From: Streptomyces cahuitamycinicus | Lineage (GTDB): Bacteria; Actinomycetota; Actinomycetes; Streptomycetales; Streptomycetaceae | Length of the DNA stretch: 64,000 nucleotides | Direction: 5' to 3' | NCBI RefSeq assembly: GCF_002891435.1 | Contig: NZ_POUC01000001.1 | Location: 34,140-98,139 of the forward strand | In this document: positions 33,778-42,418 of the stretch, piece by piece | Layout: each line of letters starts with the position of its first letter | Position numbering within the stretch: position 1 is the stretch's first letter | Position numbers and translations under genes: made by a program | Notes under the pieces: generated by a model | What the model was told of the DNA's origin: nothing | Database searches by the model: none | Seen by the model: the letters and a program-made list of their open reading frames with translations, nothing else

Positions 33778-34701
33778 GTGCATTCGTCCTTCATGCCACC
33801 CCGCAAGGTCAAGATCGGTGACGCGGCGGCCTTCGCCGGCATCACGCCACGGGCGATTCGCCATTACCACGAGATCGGGCTGCTCCCCGAGCCTGAGCGG
33901 GGCGGCGATGACCGCCGCCGCTACGGGTACGAGGACATGATCCGCCTGCTGTGGATCAGGAAGACGGCCGACGCCGGGATCGCCCTGGACGACATCCGTG
34001 ACGCCTTCACCACCGGCACGGCCTCCGCCGGTGCGGACAGCGGAGAAGGTATCGCGGGCATCCTGGAGCGGCTGGAGGAAACCCTCGCCGAGCAGGAGGC
34101 GGAATTGCGGCGGCAACGGACCGCCGTGCAGCGGATGCGCACCCAAGGCAGCCGGATGGGCCTGCTCTCCGACTTCGTCACCGAACGCCTCAAGGGCCTG
34201 CCCGAGGGCTCCCTGCGTCAGACGGACCTGGACAGTCTGCTGGTCACTGAGCGGATCTTCGGCCCGCTCGGCGCGGCCGTCCAGGCCACCCGCTTCGTCG
34301 CCCTGGCCACGCATCCCACTCTGCGGGAGGAATCCGACCGCATCGACGACGCCGAGGAGGCACTCGATGACAGCGTCGCCGTCGATGATCCACGGGTGGC
34401 TCAAGTGGCCGTCGAGCGGCACGCCTTCGAAAGCGCCCTCCAGACCGTCATCGAGGAGTCCGGCCTGGATGAGGACGACGATGCCCTCTTCGACGCCTGG
34501 GACACTCTGCACGCCACTACCGCCGATGACGGCGAGGACGAGGCCGACCTCAGCTCAGGCAGGCGGGAGGCTGACTCCATGAGCGCGTTCGAAGCCGTCG
34601 GCAAGATGCCGTACGACTTCTCCCAAGCCCGCCTGCGCTGTATGGAACTGGTCGAAGAACTCTTCGCCCAGGACTCACCCGCTACCTGTGACACGGCCTA
34701 G
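33778..34701 (+). CDS. MerR family transcriptional regulator with large C-terminal domain
   Basis: A 307-residue regulator. The N-terminal MerR winged helix is clear: KIGDAAAFAGITPRAIRHYHEIGLLP, then GGDDRRRYGYEDMIRLLWIRKTADAGIALDDI. A coiled coil follows at about residues 85-115 (RLEETLAEQEAELRRQRTAV). The remaining 190 residues form an alpha-helical, acidic domain, much larger than in metal-sensing MerR proteins and of a type common in streptomycetes. The GTG at 33778 is chosen because GAGGAAAGG precedes it; an ATG five codons later (33793) is the alternative. No Cys ligands are placed as in metal sensors. Confidence 0.85.
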   Translation: MHSSFMPPRKVKIGDAAAFAGITPRAIRHYHEIGLLPEPERGGDDRRRYGYEDMIRLLWIRKTADAGIALDDIRDAFTTGTASAGADSGEGIAGILERLEETLAEQEAELRRQRTAVQRMRTQGSRMGLLSDFVTERLKGLPEGSLRQTDLDSLLVTERIFGPLGAAVQATRFVALATHPTLREESDRIDDAEEALDDSVAVDDPRVAQVAVERHAFESALQTVIEESGLDEDDDALFDAWDTLHATTADDGEDEADLSSGRREADSMSAFEAVGKMPYDFSQARLRCMELVEELFAQDSPATCDTA

Positions 34702-35195
34702 CCGCTCCGGCCAGGGGCCCGATGCCGGCTTGCGTACGACCATGTCACCGCGGTCATCAGGACCGGGACGGCGACCAGCGGAGCGAATGCGAGGCCCCAG
34801 ACGGTCTGTGCCGTGCCGCTCGACATGTACGTCCGGCTCTCGACGGTGAAGGCGATCACGAGCTGCCACAGTGCCACCAGGACCAGGACGGCCGACGCGG
34901 TCCAGGCCAGCGCGGCAAGGGTCCTGGGCCGCAGCGGCCGCCACCGGTCGCTGACGAGGAGCAGCGGGAACAGGGCGGCCAGCTCGGTGAAGACGGAGAG
35001 GCTGACGACGTACGCGATCCCCCATCCCGGAATGTCGTACGCGTCCCTCAGGACCTGGTCGCTGTAGCCGACATAGATCCCGGACGCCATGGCGATGCGC
35101 CACAGGCCGGACGGGACGGCGCACAGCGCCATGGCATGGGCGGCGCGGCGGGCCCAGACGGGCGCGGCGGGGACAGAAGCGGTGGCTGCGGTCAT
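34698..35195 (-). CDS. Four-helix integral membrane protein, function unknown
   Basis: A 165-residue protein with about four hydrophobic helices: ARRAAHAMALCAVPSGLWRI, WGIAYVVSLSVFTELAALFP, LAALAWTASAVLVLVALWQL and GLAFAPLVAVPVLMTAVTWS. The loops carry basic residues (SDRWRPLRPR). It resembles an uncharacterised streptomycete membrane protein family. ATG at 35195. Its stop overlaps the end of the convergent merR-type gene by 4 bp. Confidence 0.75.
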   Translation of the reverse strand: MTAATASVPAAPVWARRAAHAMALCAVPSGLWRIAMASGIYVGYSDQVLRDAYDIPGWGIAYVVSLSVFTELAALFPLLLVSDRWRPLRPRTLAALAWTASAVLVLVALWQLVIAFTVESRTYMSSGTAQTVWGLAFAPLVAVPVLMTAVTWSYASRHRAPGRSG

Positions 35196-35411
35196 GACCA
35201 CATGCTGTCCAGGACCACGGCAGCCGCGCGTCGTGCGCAGCGGCGGTCCGTCCTCCGCCGTGCGGCGGAGGACGGACCCACCGAGGTACCGGAGTGCACC
35301 GGCCGCCGTCGTGTCAGGAGGGTCGGCGCCGGTCTCCGGACGGCGATCGCGCTCGGACATCGGCGTGTTGACGGACCTCGTGGAGGGGACCGCGGGGTCG
35401 GCCACCATGAT

Positions 35412-35431
35412 GCGTAACCTATAGGTTACGC
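35412..35431. promoter_or_regulatory. Perfect 20-bp palindrome at the arsR-type promoter
   Basis: GCGTAACCTATAGGTTACGC is fully symmetrical and ends 7 bp before the start of the ArsR-type gene. This is the expected place for autoregulation by an ArsR repressor that also controls the coupled AHSA1 gene. Confidence 0.8.
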
Positions 35432-35438
35432 TTCTGGT

Positions 35439-35831
35439 GTGGACGCACTGAGCGAGGTAGCCGACGCCATCGCCGATCCCGTGCGCCGGGAGATCCTGAT
35501 GATGTTGCGCGCCACCCCGCTGACGGCAGGCGACATCGCTGCCCGGTTCGCCATCAGCCGGCCCGCGGTCAGCCGCCATCTGCGCGTACTGCGGGAGAGC
35601 GGCCTGGTCGAGGACCAGCAGATCGGACGCCATCGGCGCTACTCGCTCGTCCGCTCCCCGCTGAATGACCTCGCCGCCTGGCTCACTCAATTCGACGCCC
35701 AGCGTGTCGGCTGGTCGCAGCGTCTTGCGGCGTTGGAGACCGAGGTCTACCGCACCCGCCGGGACCGCAGTCGGGCTGAGCACACCGACGATCGGCACAC
35801 CGCACGCCACGCCGAGGAGGACACGGCATGA
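35439..35831 (+). CDS. ArsR family transcriptional regulator
   Basis: Winged-helix repressor, 130 residues, from a GTG at 35439. Core motifs are VADAIADPVRREILMMLRATPLTAGDIAARF, the recognition helix SRPAVSRHLRVLRESGLVED, and the wing QIGRHRRYSL. No metal-binding ELCVCDL motif is present. It belongs instead to the ArsR group linked to SRPBCC/AHSA1 genes, as here, where the ATG of the next gene overlaps its stop by 4 bp. The perfect palindrome immediately upstream is its probable operator. The tail has a His-rich segment (EHTDDRHTARHAEED). Confidence 0.9.
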   Translation: MDALSEVADAIADPVRREILMMLRATPLTAGDIAARFAISRPAVSRHLRVLRESGLVEDQQIGRHRRYSLVRSPLNDLAAWLTQFDAQRVGWSQRLAALETEVYRTRRDRSRAEHTDDRHTARHAEEDTA

Positions 35832-36319
35832 CCCTTGAGCCCACCGGACGAGTCATCCCCACGCCTACGGGGTACGACCTCGTCCTCACCCGCACCTACC
35901 GCGCCCCCGCCGACGACGTCTGGGCGAGTGTCACCGAGCCGGAGCGCGCTGCCCGCTGGTTCGGCCCGTGGCGCGGCCAGGCGGCGCCCGGCAGCACTGT
36001 CGAGGTGCAATTGGCCTTCGAGGAGTCGGCGCCCTGGTGCCCACTCCGGATCGAAGCCTGCGAACCACCGCGCCGACTCGCCGTCTCGATGGAGGACGAG
36101 GCCGGCTCCTGGTCGATGGAGCTGCTGCTGGCCGAATCCGACGGCACCACCGAACTCCGCCTGGTCCAGCATCTCGCCTCGACAGAGCACCTCGGCGAGA
36201 CCGGCCCGGGCTGGGAGTACTACCTGGACATGCTCACCGCCGCGCGCACGGGCGGGCCACGGCCTGACTTCGAGGACTACTACCCGGCACAGAAGGCGTA
36301 CTTCGAGTCCCTGGCCTGA
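35828..36319 (+). CDS. AHSA1-type SRPBCC protein
   Basis: A 163-residue START-like protein related to the activator of Hsp90 ATPase C-terminal domain. It has YDLVLTRTYRAPADDVWASVTEPERAARWFGPW (the conserved W-F-G segment), RLAVSMEDEAGSWSMELLLAE, TELRLVQHLASTEHL and GPGWEYYLDMLTAA. ArsR-AHSA1 pairs are common in actinobacteria, but their ligands are mostly unknown. It is co-translated with the upstream repressor through the ATGA overlap. Confidence 0.88.
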   Translation: MTLEPTGRVIPTPTGYDLVLTRTYRAPADDVWASVTEPERAARWFGPWRGQAAPGSTVEVQLAFEESAPWCPLRIEACEPPRRLAVSMEDEAGSWSMELLLAESDGTTELRLVQHLASTEHLGETGPGWEYYLDMLTAARTGGPRPDFEDYYPAQKAYFESLA

Positions 36320-36488
36320 GCCTGACGGTTCACCTCGACGCTTGACCGTCGCGGCGTACGTCATCACGGAGGCCGTCCCGCCAAACCCTGGCGGGCTGAC
36401 GGGCTCGGCCGGCTGTCGGAGCGGCCTGAACAGCGTGCGCCAAGGGTTCGACGGCGCTGAGGGTTCGACGGCGCCGAGGAGAGAAGTC

Positions 36489-36677
36489 ATGAGTGGGTGG
36501 GCTGGGGTTGGCTGGAATCTGGCCTTCTGGGTCGCCGCTGTGCTGGTGGCATGCAATTACCGTGATGCCGCATGGCGGATCCACAGCTTCATCACGAACA
36601 CATCGGGCAGCAATCGGCTCCTGACACCAGTGGTGATCAGGTTCACCTGCGGTGCTCTGGCCACCGTTCGATGGTGA
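36489..36677 (+). CDS. Small membrane protein, 62 residues
   Basis: A short reading frame with a good ribosome site (GAGGAGAGAAG) before the ATG at 36489. It encodes one hydrophobic helix (WNLAFWVAAVLVACNY) followed by DAAWRIHSFITNTSGSNRLL and a second moderately hydrophobic stretch (TPVVIRFTCGALATVRW). Function is unknown. It is preceded by two tandem copies of GGTTCGACGGCGC (36446-36473). It could be a peptide of an element or a stand-alone microprotein. Confidence 0.6.
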   Translation: MSGWAGVGWNLAFWVAAVLVACNYRDAAWRIHSFITNTSGSNRLLTPVVIRFTCGALATVRW

Positions 36678-36891
36678 GCCTGGCGGCTGGCATCTGGCCG
36701 TAGACCTGCAAACACCCGGCGGTGCGGGTGCCTCCGACGTGAGCGGACCCCGGCAGGGGAAGCCGGCAGGCTGCTGTCCGGTCGGGCAAGGATCTGGGAG
36801 GCAGGCCGGAAAGGAGCGGCCGGAGCCGCAGGAAGGCCGGAGGCGCCGGGATACTTCCGTCCCCGCCATACCGGAATCCCGCCTTGCTAAC

Positions 36892-36935
36892 CGGACACAT
36901 GTCCGCTACCTTCGCGGTAACGGACAGCTATCCGG
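36892..36935. promoter_or_regulatory. Pair of CGGACA-type inverted repeats
   Basis: CGGACA-CA-TGTCCG (36892-36905) is a perfect 6-bp dyad. Twenty-nine bp to the right, CGGACA-GC-TATCCG (36921-36934) repeats it with one mismatch. They lie about 110 bp upstream of the NAD(P)-binding protein gene and resemble TetR operators. No cognate regulator gene adjoins them. Confidence 0.6.
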
Positions 36936-37029
36936 TTCGGCTGCCTGTCGTCGCGGTACACCTGCGGCCGCCGACGCCACAGACGTACGCCACCCCGGCC
37001 CCCGCCCGCTCACGGAAGATCCCCTTGCC

Positions 37030-37656
37030 ATGAAACTGCTCATCCTCGGTGCGACCGGGCCCACGGGTCGCCATGTCGTCGACCTGGCCCTGCGGTCCGG
37101 CGACTCGGTCACAACCCTCGTACGCGACCCATCGGCTCTGGGCGACCTGACCGAGAAGGTCACGCCGTTCACCGGCGACGCCACCTCGCACCGCGACATC
37201 GTCGCCGCCGCGGCCGGGCAGGACGCGATCGTCTCCGCGCTCGGCAGAGGCAGCTCGGTGCGCGCCGACGGCCTCTTCACGCAGGCTTCGGCGGCAGTGA
37301 TCGGCGCGGCCAAGGAAGCGGGTATCTCCCGCCTGGTGTGGCTGTCGTCGTTCGGCGTCGGTGAGACGTTCGACCGGTCGAGCGCCGCCCAGAAGACGAT
37401 CTTCCGCACCCTGCTGCGGTCGATCTACGCGGACAAGCGGATCGCGGACGACCGCATCCGCTCCAGCGGGCTGGACTGGACCGTGGTCTACCCGACCCGG
37501 CTGACCCACGGACCCGCCAAGGGCACGTACAGCGCGGATGACCGTTTGCCGATGAAGGGCAACCCGACCATCAGCCGCGCGGACGTGGCCGCCTTCATGC
37601 ACCAGGCGGCACACGGCAGCGAGTGGCTCCACCGCAGCCCCGTGATCAGCGACTGA
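37030..37656 (+). CDS. NAD(P)-binding Rossmann-fold protein (atypical SDR)
   Basis: A 208-residue protein of the NAD(P)H-binding atypical SDR group (NmrA/BVR-B-like). The start MKLLILGATGPTGRHVVDLAL carries the GATGPTG dinucleotide loop and fixes the ATG at 37030. DAIVSALGRGSS, SRLVWLSSFGVG and SGLDWTVVYPTRLT follow. The classical YxxxK is not evident, so it may be a quinone/flavin reductase-like enzyme or a redox sensor. Two operator-like dyads lie upstream. Confidence 0.85.
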   Translation: MKLLILGATGPTGRHVVDLALRSGDSVTTLVRDPSALGDLTEKVTPFTGDATSHRDIVAAAAGQDAIVSALGRGSSVRADGLFTQASAAVIGAAKEAGISRLVWLSSFGVGETFDRSSAAQKTIFRTLLRSIYADKRIADDRIRSSGLDWTVVYPTRLTHGPAKGTYSADDRLPMKGNPTISRADVAAFMHQAAHGSEWLHRSPVISD

Positions 37657-37722
37657 CGCCTGCGTCCCAGCCGGCCTTCCAGTCATTGGCCTGCCGCGCA
37701 CCACCCCCTTGGCGGCCCATCC

Positions 37723-37740
37723 CTATGACAGTCGTTATAG
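37723..37740. promoter_or_regulatory. Operator copy 1, CTATGACAGTCGTTATAG
   Basis: Imperfect dyad (CTATGAC/GTTATAG halves) 45 bp upstream of the tautomerase start. Copies in the same or inverse orientation occur at 37760-37776, 38898-38915 and 43636-43651. It is probably the binding site of the TetR-type regulator encoded at 38291-38875. Confidence 0.75.
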
Positions 37741-37759
37741 AGGCGGGTACACTGCCGTT

Positions 37760-37776
37760 CATAACGACTGTCATAG
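37760..37776. promoter_or_regulatory. Operator copy 2, CATAACGACTGTCATAG
   Basis: Inverse-orientation copy of the 37723 site, ending 9 bp before the tautomerase start and overlapping its ribosome site region (AGGAGG). The two copies bracket the likely -10 (TACACT near 37748-37753). Confidence 0.75.
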
Positions 37777-37785
37777 GAGGACGCC

Positions 37786-38262
37786 GTGACCATCATCACC
37801 GTGAACACGCCCAAGGGGCGCCTGAGCCTGGCGCAGCGCCGAGAGCTGGCCGAGACGCTGACGGACGCGGTACTGGTGCCCGAGGTGGGCCGGTTCGCTC
37901 CGGCCGCGCGGCCCGGTTTCCAGGTGCACTTCGTCGAACGCGAGCGGGACATGATGGCCATCGGCGGCAAGCTACTGGCGGACGCCGACCCCGGACTCGA
38001 CGTCATGGTGATCGATCTCGCGGTCATGGACGCGGCCTGGCAGCCGGAGGTGCGGGCCGAGGTCATCGAGCGCGTGCTGGCCGCGCTGGCGGCGGCCTGC
38101 GGTCTCGACAAGCCGGCCCCGGGCTGGTGGGTCAACTTCCGGGTGATCGACGAGGGCAGCTGGGGCTCGTCCGGCGGTGTGCTGTCGATCCTGCCGCTGC
38201 TTCAGAGCGGAGTGTTCACGGAGGAGCGGGTCATGGCGGTCCGTGCCGCACTGGGCGCCTGA
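37786..38262 (+). CDS. Tautomerase-superfamily protein
   Basis: A 158-residue two-repeat tautomerase-like protein. The start (TIITVNTPKGRLSLAQRREL) and the second half (DVMVIDLAVMDAAWQPEVRA, WWVNFRVIDEGSWGSSGG) follow the beta-alpha-beta plan of 4-oxalocrotonate tautomerase relatives. Odd feature: the residue after the initiator is Thr, whereas active members use Pro-1 as the base, so classical tautomerase activity is doubtful. GTG start at 37786 with a strong AGGAGG. Two operator copies in the promoter tie it to the TetR gene downstream. Confidence 0.78.
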   Translation: MTIITVNTPKGRLSLAQRRELAETLTDAVLVPEVGRFAPAARPGFQVHFVERERDMMAIGGKLLADADPGLDVMVIDLAVMDAAWQPEVRAEVIERVLAALAAACGLDKPAPGWWVNFRVIDEGSWGSSGGVLSILPLLQSGVFTEERVMAVRAALGA

Positions 38263-38290
38263 ACTCCGGGCTGTCGAGCGCGAGCCCGGG

Positions 38291-38875
38291 TCAGTCCTCG
38301 ACCGCGGCGAGGATGAGCGTCCGCAACTGCTCGGCGGTGCGATCGAGGGGCTCGGTGCTGCGCTTGGCACGGCACATGGCCACCGTTCCCTCGACGGCCG
38401 CGACGATGAGCGTCGCGAGGTTCGCCGCCCGCTCAGGCTCGGCACCGTGCTCACGCAGGGAGTCGGCGAGCAGTCCCTCCCATGTGGTGAAGACGTCGGC
38501 GGCCGCCGCGAGGGCGGCGGACGTCCGGCCGGCGGCCGGCTCCTCGATGGAGACCGCGAGGACGGGGCAACCGGCCCGGAAATCGCTGTCGACGACGATC
38601 TTGCGCCACAGAGCGAGGAAGGCCTGCAGACCGGCGACCGGACCGGCCTGCAACTCCTTGCGCAGGCTGCGCGCGGTCCACTCGCCGGTGTAGCGCACGG
38701 CCTCGGTGACCAACTGCTGCTTGCCCTCGGGGAAGTAGTGGTACGTCGAACCCAGCGGCGCCCTGGCGTGCTTGGCCGTCTCGCGAATGCTCGTCGCGTT
38801 CAGACCACGCCTACTGATCATGTCTGCCGCACCCGCCACGATCCGATCGCGCGCCGACGGACTGGACTCGCTCAC
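38291..38875 (-). CDS. TetR family regulator, likely master of the 37.7-45 kb regulon
   Basis: A 194-residue repressor of the LmrA/YxaF-like group. The HTH is RDRIVAGAADMISRRGLNAT, then SIRETAKHARAPLGSTYHYF, then PEGKQQLVTEAVRYT. The C-terminal domain contains DSDFRAGCPVLAVSIEEPAA, typical of the group. The GTG at 38875 is preceded by GGGAGGGG. Its own promoter carries the operator at 38898-38915. The same site stands before the tautomerase gene and the ABM gene, so I infer autoregulation plus control of those operons. Confidence 0.88.
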   Translation of the reverse strand: MSESSPSARDRIVAGAADMISRRGLNATSIRETAKHARAPLGSTYHYFPEGKQQLVTEAVRYTGEWTARSLRKELQAGPVAGLQAFLALWRKIVVDSDFRAGCPVLAVSIEEPAAGRTSAALAAAADVFTTWEGLLADSLREHGAEPERAANLATLIVAAVEGTVAMCRAKRSTEPLDRTAEQLRTLILAAVED

Positions 38876-38897
38876 CCGGAACCCCTCCCGAACTTTG

Positions 38898-38915
38898 CTA
38901 TAACGATTGTCATAG
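38898..38915. promoter_or_regulatory. Operator copy 3, CTATAACGATTGTCATAG
   Basis: Palindromic copy 22 bp before the TetR gene start, in the position expected for autorepression. It is nearly identical to the tautomerase sites. Confidence 0.78.
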
Positions 38916-39059
38916 CCTACGCCATCGTCTCCTTCAGCGACTTCACAACCCTGCCGCGTCATCGAGACGGACCGACAAACGTCCCTCAAGCCCGTCCTCG
39001 TCCGGGCGGACGGCTGACCACACCACCCGGACCTCGCCCCCCACGCCCGGAGAAGCCCG

Positions 39060-39734
39060 ATGCACATACCCCTCGCCGAACCGCCCGCAGCTGCGGGAGC
39101 CGAGCACCTGGAGCAGCAGCAGGCGGCCATCACCCGCCTGGGACACGAACTGCGCGCCTTGGTGGAAGCCACGGTCCGCACCGCCGCCTCGGCCGACACC
39201 CTCCACCGCGTGGCGGACGGCGTCCGTCACGTCACCGGCCAGCTGACCGGGCGACGGCGCGCCCGAACGGAGATCCCCGAAGTGGACGGGTTCCCCGGGG
39301 GACCAAGGATGTACAGCCCCGTTGTCGGAGCAGGCAGCCCGCTGGCCCCGCCCGTGCGCATCACGCCCACCGATGACGGCCTGATCGGTCACTGCACGCT
39401 GGGCATCGCCCACGAAGGCCCGCCCGGCTACGGCCACGGCGGCATGAGCGCCATGCTCCTGGACGAACTCATGGGCCAGGCCTGCACCGCCGCCGGAACG
39501 CCCGGTCTGACCGTCTCCCTCCAGATGCGCTACCACCAGCCCATCCCGCTGGAGACACCCCTGCGCATCGTCGGACGCGTCACCGGCACGGACAAGCGCA
39601 AGATCTTCGCGGCCGGGACCATCACCACCCAGGCGGACCCTTCCACAGACCTGGTCACAGCGGACGCTGTCTTCATCACCCCCGACCCCGACCGGACCCG
39701 CGCACTGTTCCCCGGCCTCGAGGAAGAGGCATGA
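39060..39734 (+). CDS. PaaI-type hotdog thioesterase
   Basis: A 224-residue acyl-CoA thioesterase-like protein. An N-terminal helical extension (residues 1-75, with LEQQQAAITRLGHELRALVE) precedes the hotdog domain. The domain has GHCTLGIAHEGPPGYGHGGM with the conserved HGG, SAMLLDELMGQACTAAG (the hotdog helix with the catalytic acidic residue), SLQMRYHQPIPLETPLRIVG and a Lys-rich turn. Such enzymes release CoA from aryl- or alkyl-CoA esters. It is followed after 60 bp by the araC-type relic. Confidence 0.85.
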   Translation: MHIPLAEPPAAAGAEHLEQQQAAITRLGHELRALVEATVRTAASADTLHRVADGVRHVTGQLTGRRRARTEIPEVDGFPGGPRMYSPVVGAGSPLAPPVRITPTDDGLIGHCTLGIAHEGPPGYGHGGMSAMLLDELMGQACTAAGTPGLTVSLQMRYHQPIPLETPLRIVGRVTGTDKRKIFAAGTITTQADPSTDLVTADAVFITPDPDRTRALFPGLEEEA

Positions 39735-39795
39735 CAGCGCACCCAGCGCTGGAAGGTCGTACGCGCGACTCCGGCCCCGACGAAACGGTTGACGC

Positions 39796-40838
39796 ATGCA
39801 GACGGAGATCCGGGCCGCCGCGATCCGCGGCATCGATCGTCTGATCGACGACCTCGGTGGCGACGGGGAGGCGCTACTGGCCGAGTTCGGTGTTTCGCCC
39901 TCCGATCTGAACTCCGAGCAAGGCCTGTTGCCGACGGTGACGGCAGGGCGGATCCTGCGAAGGGCCACGAGGAGATTCAACTGCCCGGATCTCGGCTGCG
40001 CCTGGCGGCGTACCAGGACATGTCGATGCTCGGCCCGCTGGCTCTGGCGGTGGGGAACTGCGACACCGTCGGAGAGGGGCTGGACTGCGCGTCGCGGTTC
40101 CTGTACGTGCACAACCAGGGCATTCGTCTGTCGCGGACGCAGGATCCCGAACACTACGCGGGGGTGGGGGCCGTCGAATACCGGATGCTGCATCCGGACA
40201 TCCCGTACGAGCCGCAGACGATCGACGCCGGTCTGGGGCTGCTGCACCGCAATCTCATCACCATGAGCGGGGGGTACGAGCTGCTCGGGGTCCACCTGCC
40301 CCATCCCCCGCTCGCGGACGAGTCGGTGTACACCGACTTCTTCGGCGCGCCGGTCCGCTTCGACACCGGTCGCGCCCTGCTGCGGGTGCCCACGAAGCTC
40401 TTCGCACAGCCGATGTCGACGCCGGTCAATCCCGAACTGCGGCGGATGGTCGTGGAGTACCTGGAGGCGCACTACACCGATCCGCGTGAGAGCGTCGTGA
40501 CCACGGTGCGGTCGGCGGTCAACCGCGCCCTGGGCACGGTCCCGGCGCGGATCGATCTGATCGCCAAGTGGCTGCACATGCACCCGCGCACGTTGCAGCG
40601 CCGACTCGCGCAGGAGGGCACCTCGTTCCAGGCGATCGTGGACGACGTCCGCAAGAACGCGGCGCACCGGCTGCTGACGGGGACCGACATGCCGTTCTCC
40701 CAGATCGCGTCACTGGTGGAGCTGGCCGGACAGGCTGCCCTCACGCGTGCGGCGCGCCGCTGGTTCGGCAGGACCCCGACACAGGTTCGCCGTGACGCCA
40801 GGTGCGCATCCACCGCATCGCATGTCGCGCGGAGTTAA
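39796..40838 (+). pseudogene. AraC family regulator disrupted by a frameshift
   Basis: A VirS-like AraC regulator with an arabinose-binding-type N-terminal domain. The ATG at 39796 begins MQTEIRAAAIRGIDRLIDDL and continues to RRFNCPDLG. At about 39995 one base is missing, and the sense resumes in another frame as LRLAAYQDMSMLGPLALAVG. It runs to the C-terminal HTH (IDLIAKWLHMHPRTLQRRLA, FSQIASLVELAGQAALTRAA, WFGRTPTQVRRDA). Full length would be about 347 residues. No homopolymer lies at the site, so a sequencing slip is less obvious, but it cannot be excluded. The break removes a likely activator of the downstream monooxygenase operon. Confidence 0.85.
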
Positions 40839-40892
40839 ATTTGTCGCCCAGGGCAAAGCGGCGTCTTCGGGGCGCTTCCATACTCGGGTGCC

Positions 40893-42416
40893 ATGACCAG
40901 TACCCCCCGCCCCGCCTCACTGCCCGGTCATGTCGACGTACTGATCGTCGGCGCGGGCATCTCCGGGATCGACGCCGCGTTCCGAGTGCAGTCACAGTGC
41001 CCCGATCGCTCGTACGCCGTGCTGGAGGCCCGCGAGTCCCTGGGCGGGACGTGGGATCTGTTCCGGTATCCGGGAGTCCGTGCGGACTCCGACATCTACT
41101 CGCTCAGTTTTCCTTTCCAGCCCTGGACCGGTGAGAACTCCATGGCCGACGGGGACGAGATCCTCGACTACCTGCGGCGCACCGTGGAACGGTTCGGCAT
41201 CGACCGCCACATCCACAGCGCCACGAAGGTGGTCGCGGCCGACTGGTCCGGCGAGACGGCCCGTTGGAGTGTGACCGTCGAGCAGCACGGGGGTGAGGAC
41301 GGGCCGCGGCGGTCCACCGTGACCTGCTCGTTCCTCTACCTGTGCACCGGCTACTACGACTACGAGCGCGGGCACGACCCGCAGTTCCCGGGCATCGAGT
41401 CCTTCGCCGGGACGGTGGTGCGTCCGCAGTTCTGGCCCGAGGGGCTCGAGCACACGGACAAGCGTGTCGTCGTGATCGGCAGCGGCGCCACCGCGATCAC
41501 CATCGTCCCCGCGATGGCCCGCGACGCGGCCAAGGTGACCATGCTGCAGCGCACACCGACCTGGATCAGCGCGTTGCCGCTGCGCGACCGGTTCGCCGCC
41601 CGCGTCCGACGGCGGCTGCCCGCCGGGCCGGCGCACCGGGTCATCAGGGCACGCAACGCCGCCTTCTCCAACGGCTTCTACCACTACTGCCGGCGCTTCC
41701 CGGACCGCGCGCGGACGCTGCTGACCAAGGCCGCCACGCGACGGATCGGCGAGGAGGCGGTGCGCGAGCACTTCACCCCGTCGTACGCGCCGTGGGACCA
41801 GAGGGTGTGCATCACGGCCGACGCGGACCTGTTCAAGGCGATCAAGCGCGAGGAGGTCGAGGTGGTCACCGATCACATCGACCGCTTCGTCGCGGAGGGC
41901 GTGCGGCTGCGGTCGGGCAGAGTGTTGCCGGCCGACATCGTGGTGACGGCGACCGGGCTGCGCATGCTGGCGTTCGGCCACGTCGCGGTGAGCGTCGACG
42001 GCGAGCCGGTCGAGCCCTCACGTCACCTGCTGTGGCGGGGCACCATGCTCAGCGACGTGCCGAACTTCGCGCTCTGCTTCGGCTACGTCAACCTGTCCTG
42101 GACCATGCGGGCGGATCTCACGGCGCGGCTGCTGTGCCGCATCCTCAATCACATGCGCCGCGCGGACCTCGCCGCGGTCACCCCGCCCGCGGAGCGTGGC
42201 GTCCGGGAGCAGCCCATGATCGAGCTGGCGTCCGGCTACGTCCAGCGGGGCGTCCAGGGCTTCCCCCGGCAGGGCCACCGCACCCCGTGGCGGATGCACC
42301 AGACGTATCTGCTGGACACCCTCGACATCGCACGTGCGAGCCTCGGCCGCGAGTTGCACGGCGTGCCTCGCGCATCGGTGCGGCCGGCCGGCGACGACAC
42401 CCGGCCGGGAGGCTGA
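40893..42416 (+). CDS. Flavin-containing monooxygenase, Baeyer-Villiger type (EthA/MymA-like)
   Basis: FAD/NADPH monooxygenase of 507 residues. FAD motif GAGISG, the conserved [21 protein letters not shown], and the NADPH motif [18 protein letters not shown] are present. It resembles mycobacterial MymA and EthA, which oxidise ketones or S/N compounds. In the Baeyer-Villiger fingerprint FxGxxxHxxxWP the sequence here is [12 protein letters not shown], so the central His is Arg; this may alter activity. The ATG at 40893 is followed by the next gene after 2 bp, which encodes a serine hydrolase. A ketone-to-ester-to-acid route is plausible. Confidence 0.88.
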   Translation: MTSTPRPASLPGHVDVLIVGAGISGIDAAFRVQSQCPDRSYAVLEARESLGGTWDLFRYPGVRADSDIYSLSFPFQPWTGENSMADGDEILDYLRRTVERFGIDRHIHSATKVVAADWSGETARWSVTVEQHGGEDGPRRSTVTCSFLYLCTGYYDYERGHDPQFPGIESFAGTVVRPQFWPEGLEHTDKRVVVIGSGATAITIVPAMARDAAKVTMLQRTPTWISALPLRDRFAARVRRRLPAGPAHRVIRARNAAFSNGFYHYCRRFPDRARTLLTKAATRRIGEEAVREHFTPSYAPWDQRVCITADADLFKAIKREEVEVVTDHIDRFVAEGVRLRSGRVLPADIVVTATGLRMLAFGHVAVSVDGEPVEPSRHLLWRGTMLSDVPNFALCFGYVNLSWTMRADLTARLLCRILNHMRRADLAAVTPPAERGVREQPMIELASGYVQRGVQGFPRQGHRTPWRMHQTYLLDTLDIARASLGRELHGVPRASVRPAGDDTRPGG

Positions 42417-42418
42417 CC

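Noticed and set aside
41342..42418. N-terminal extension of the serine hydrolase gene through the monooxygenase gene
   Set aside because: The Arg/His/Gly-rich sequence is a shadow of the monooxygenase frame. The hydrolase fold begins at the ATG at 42419.
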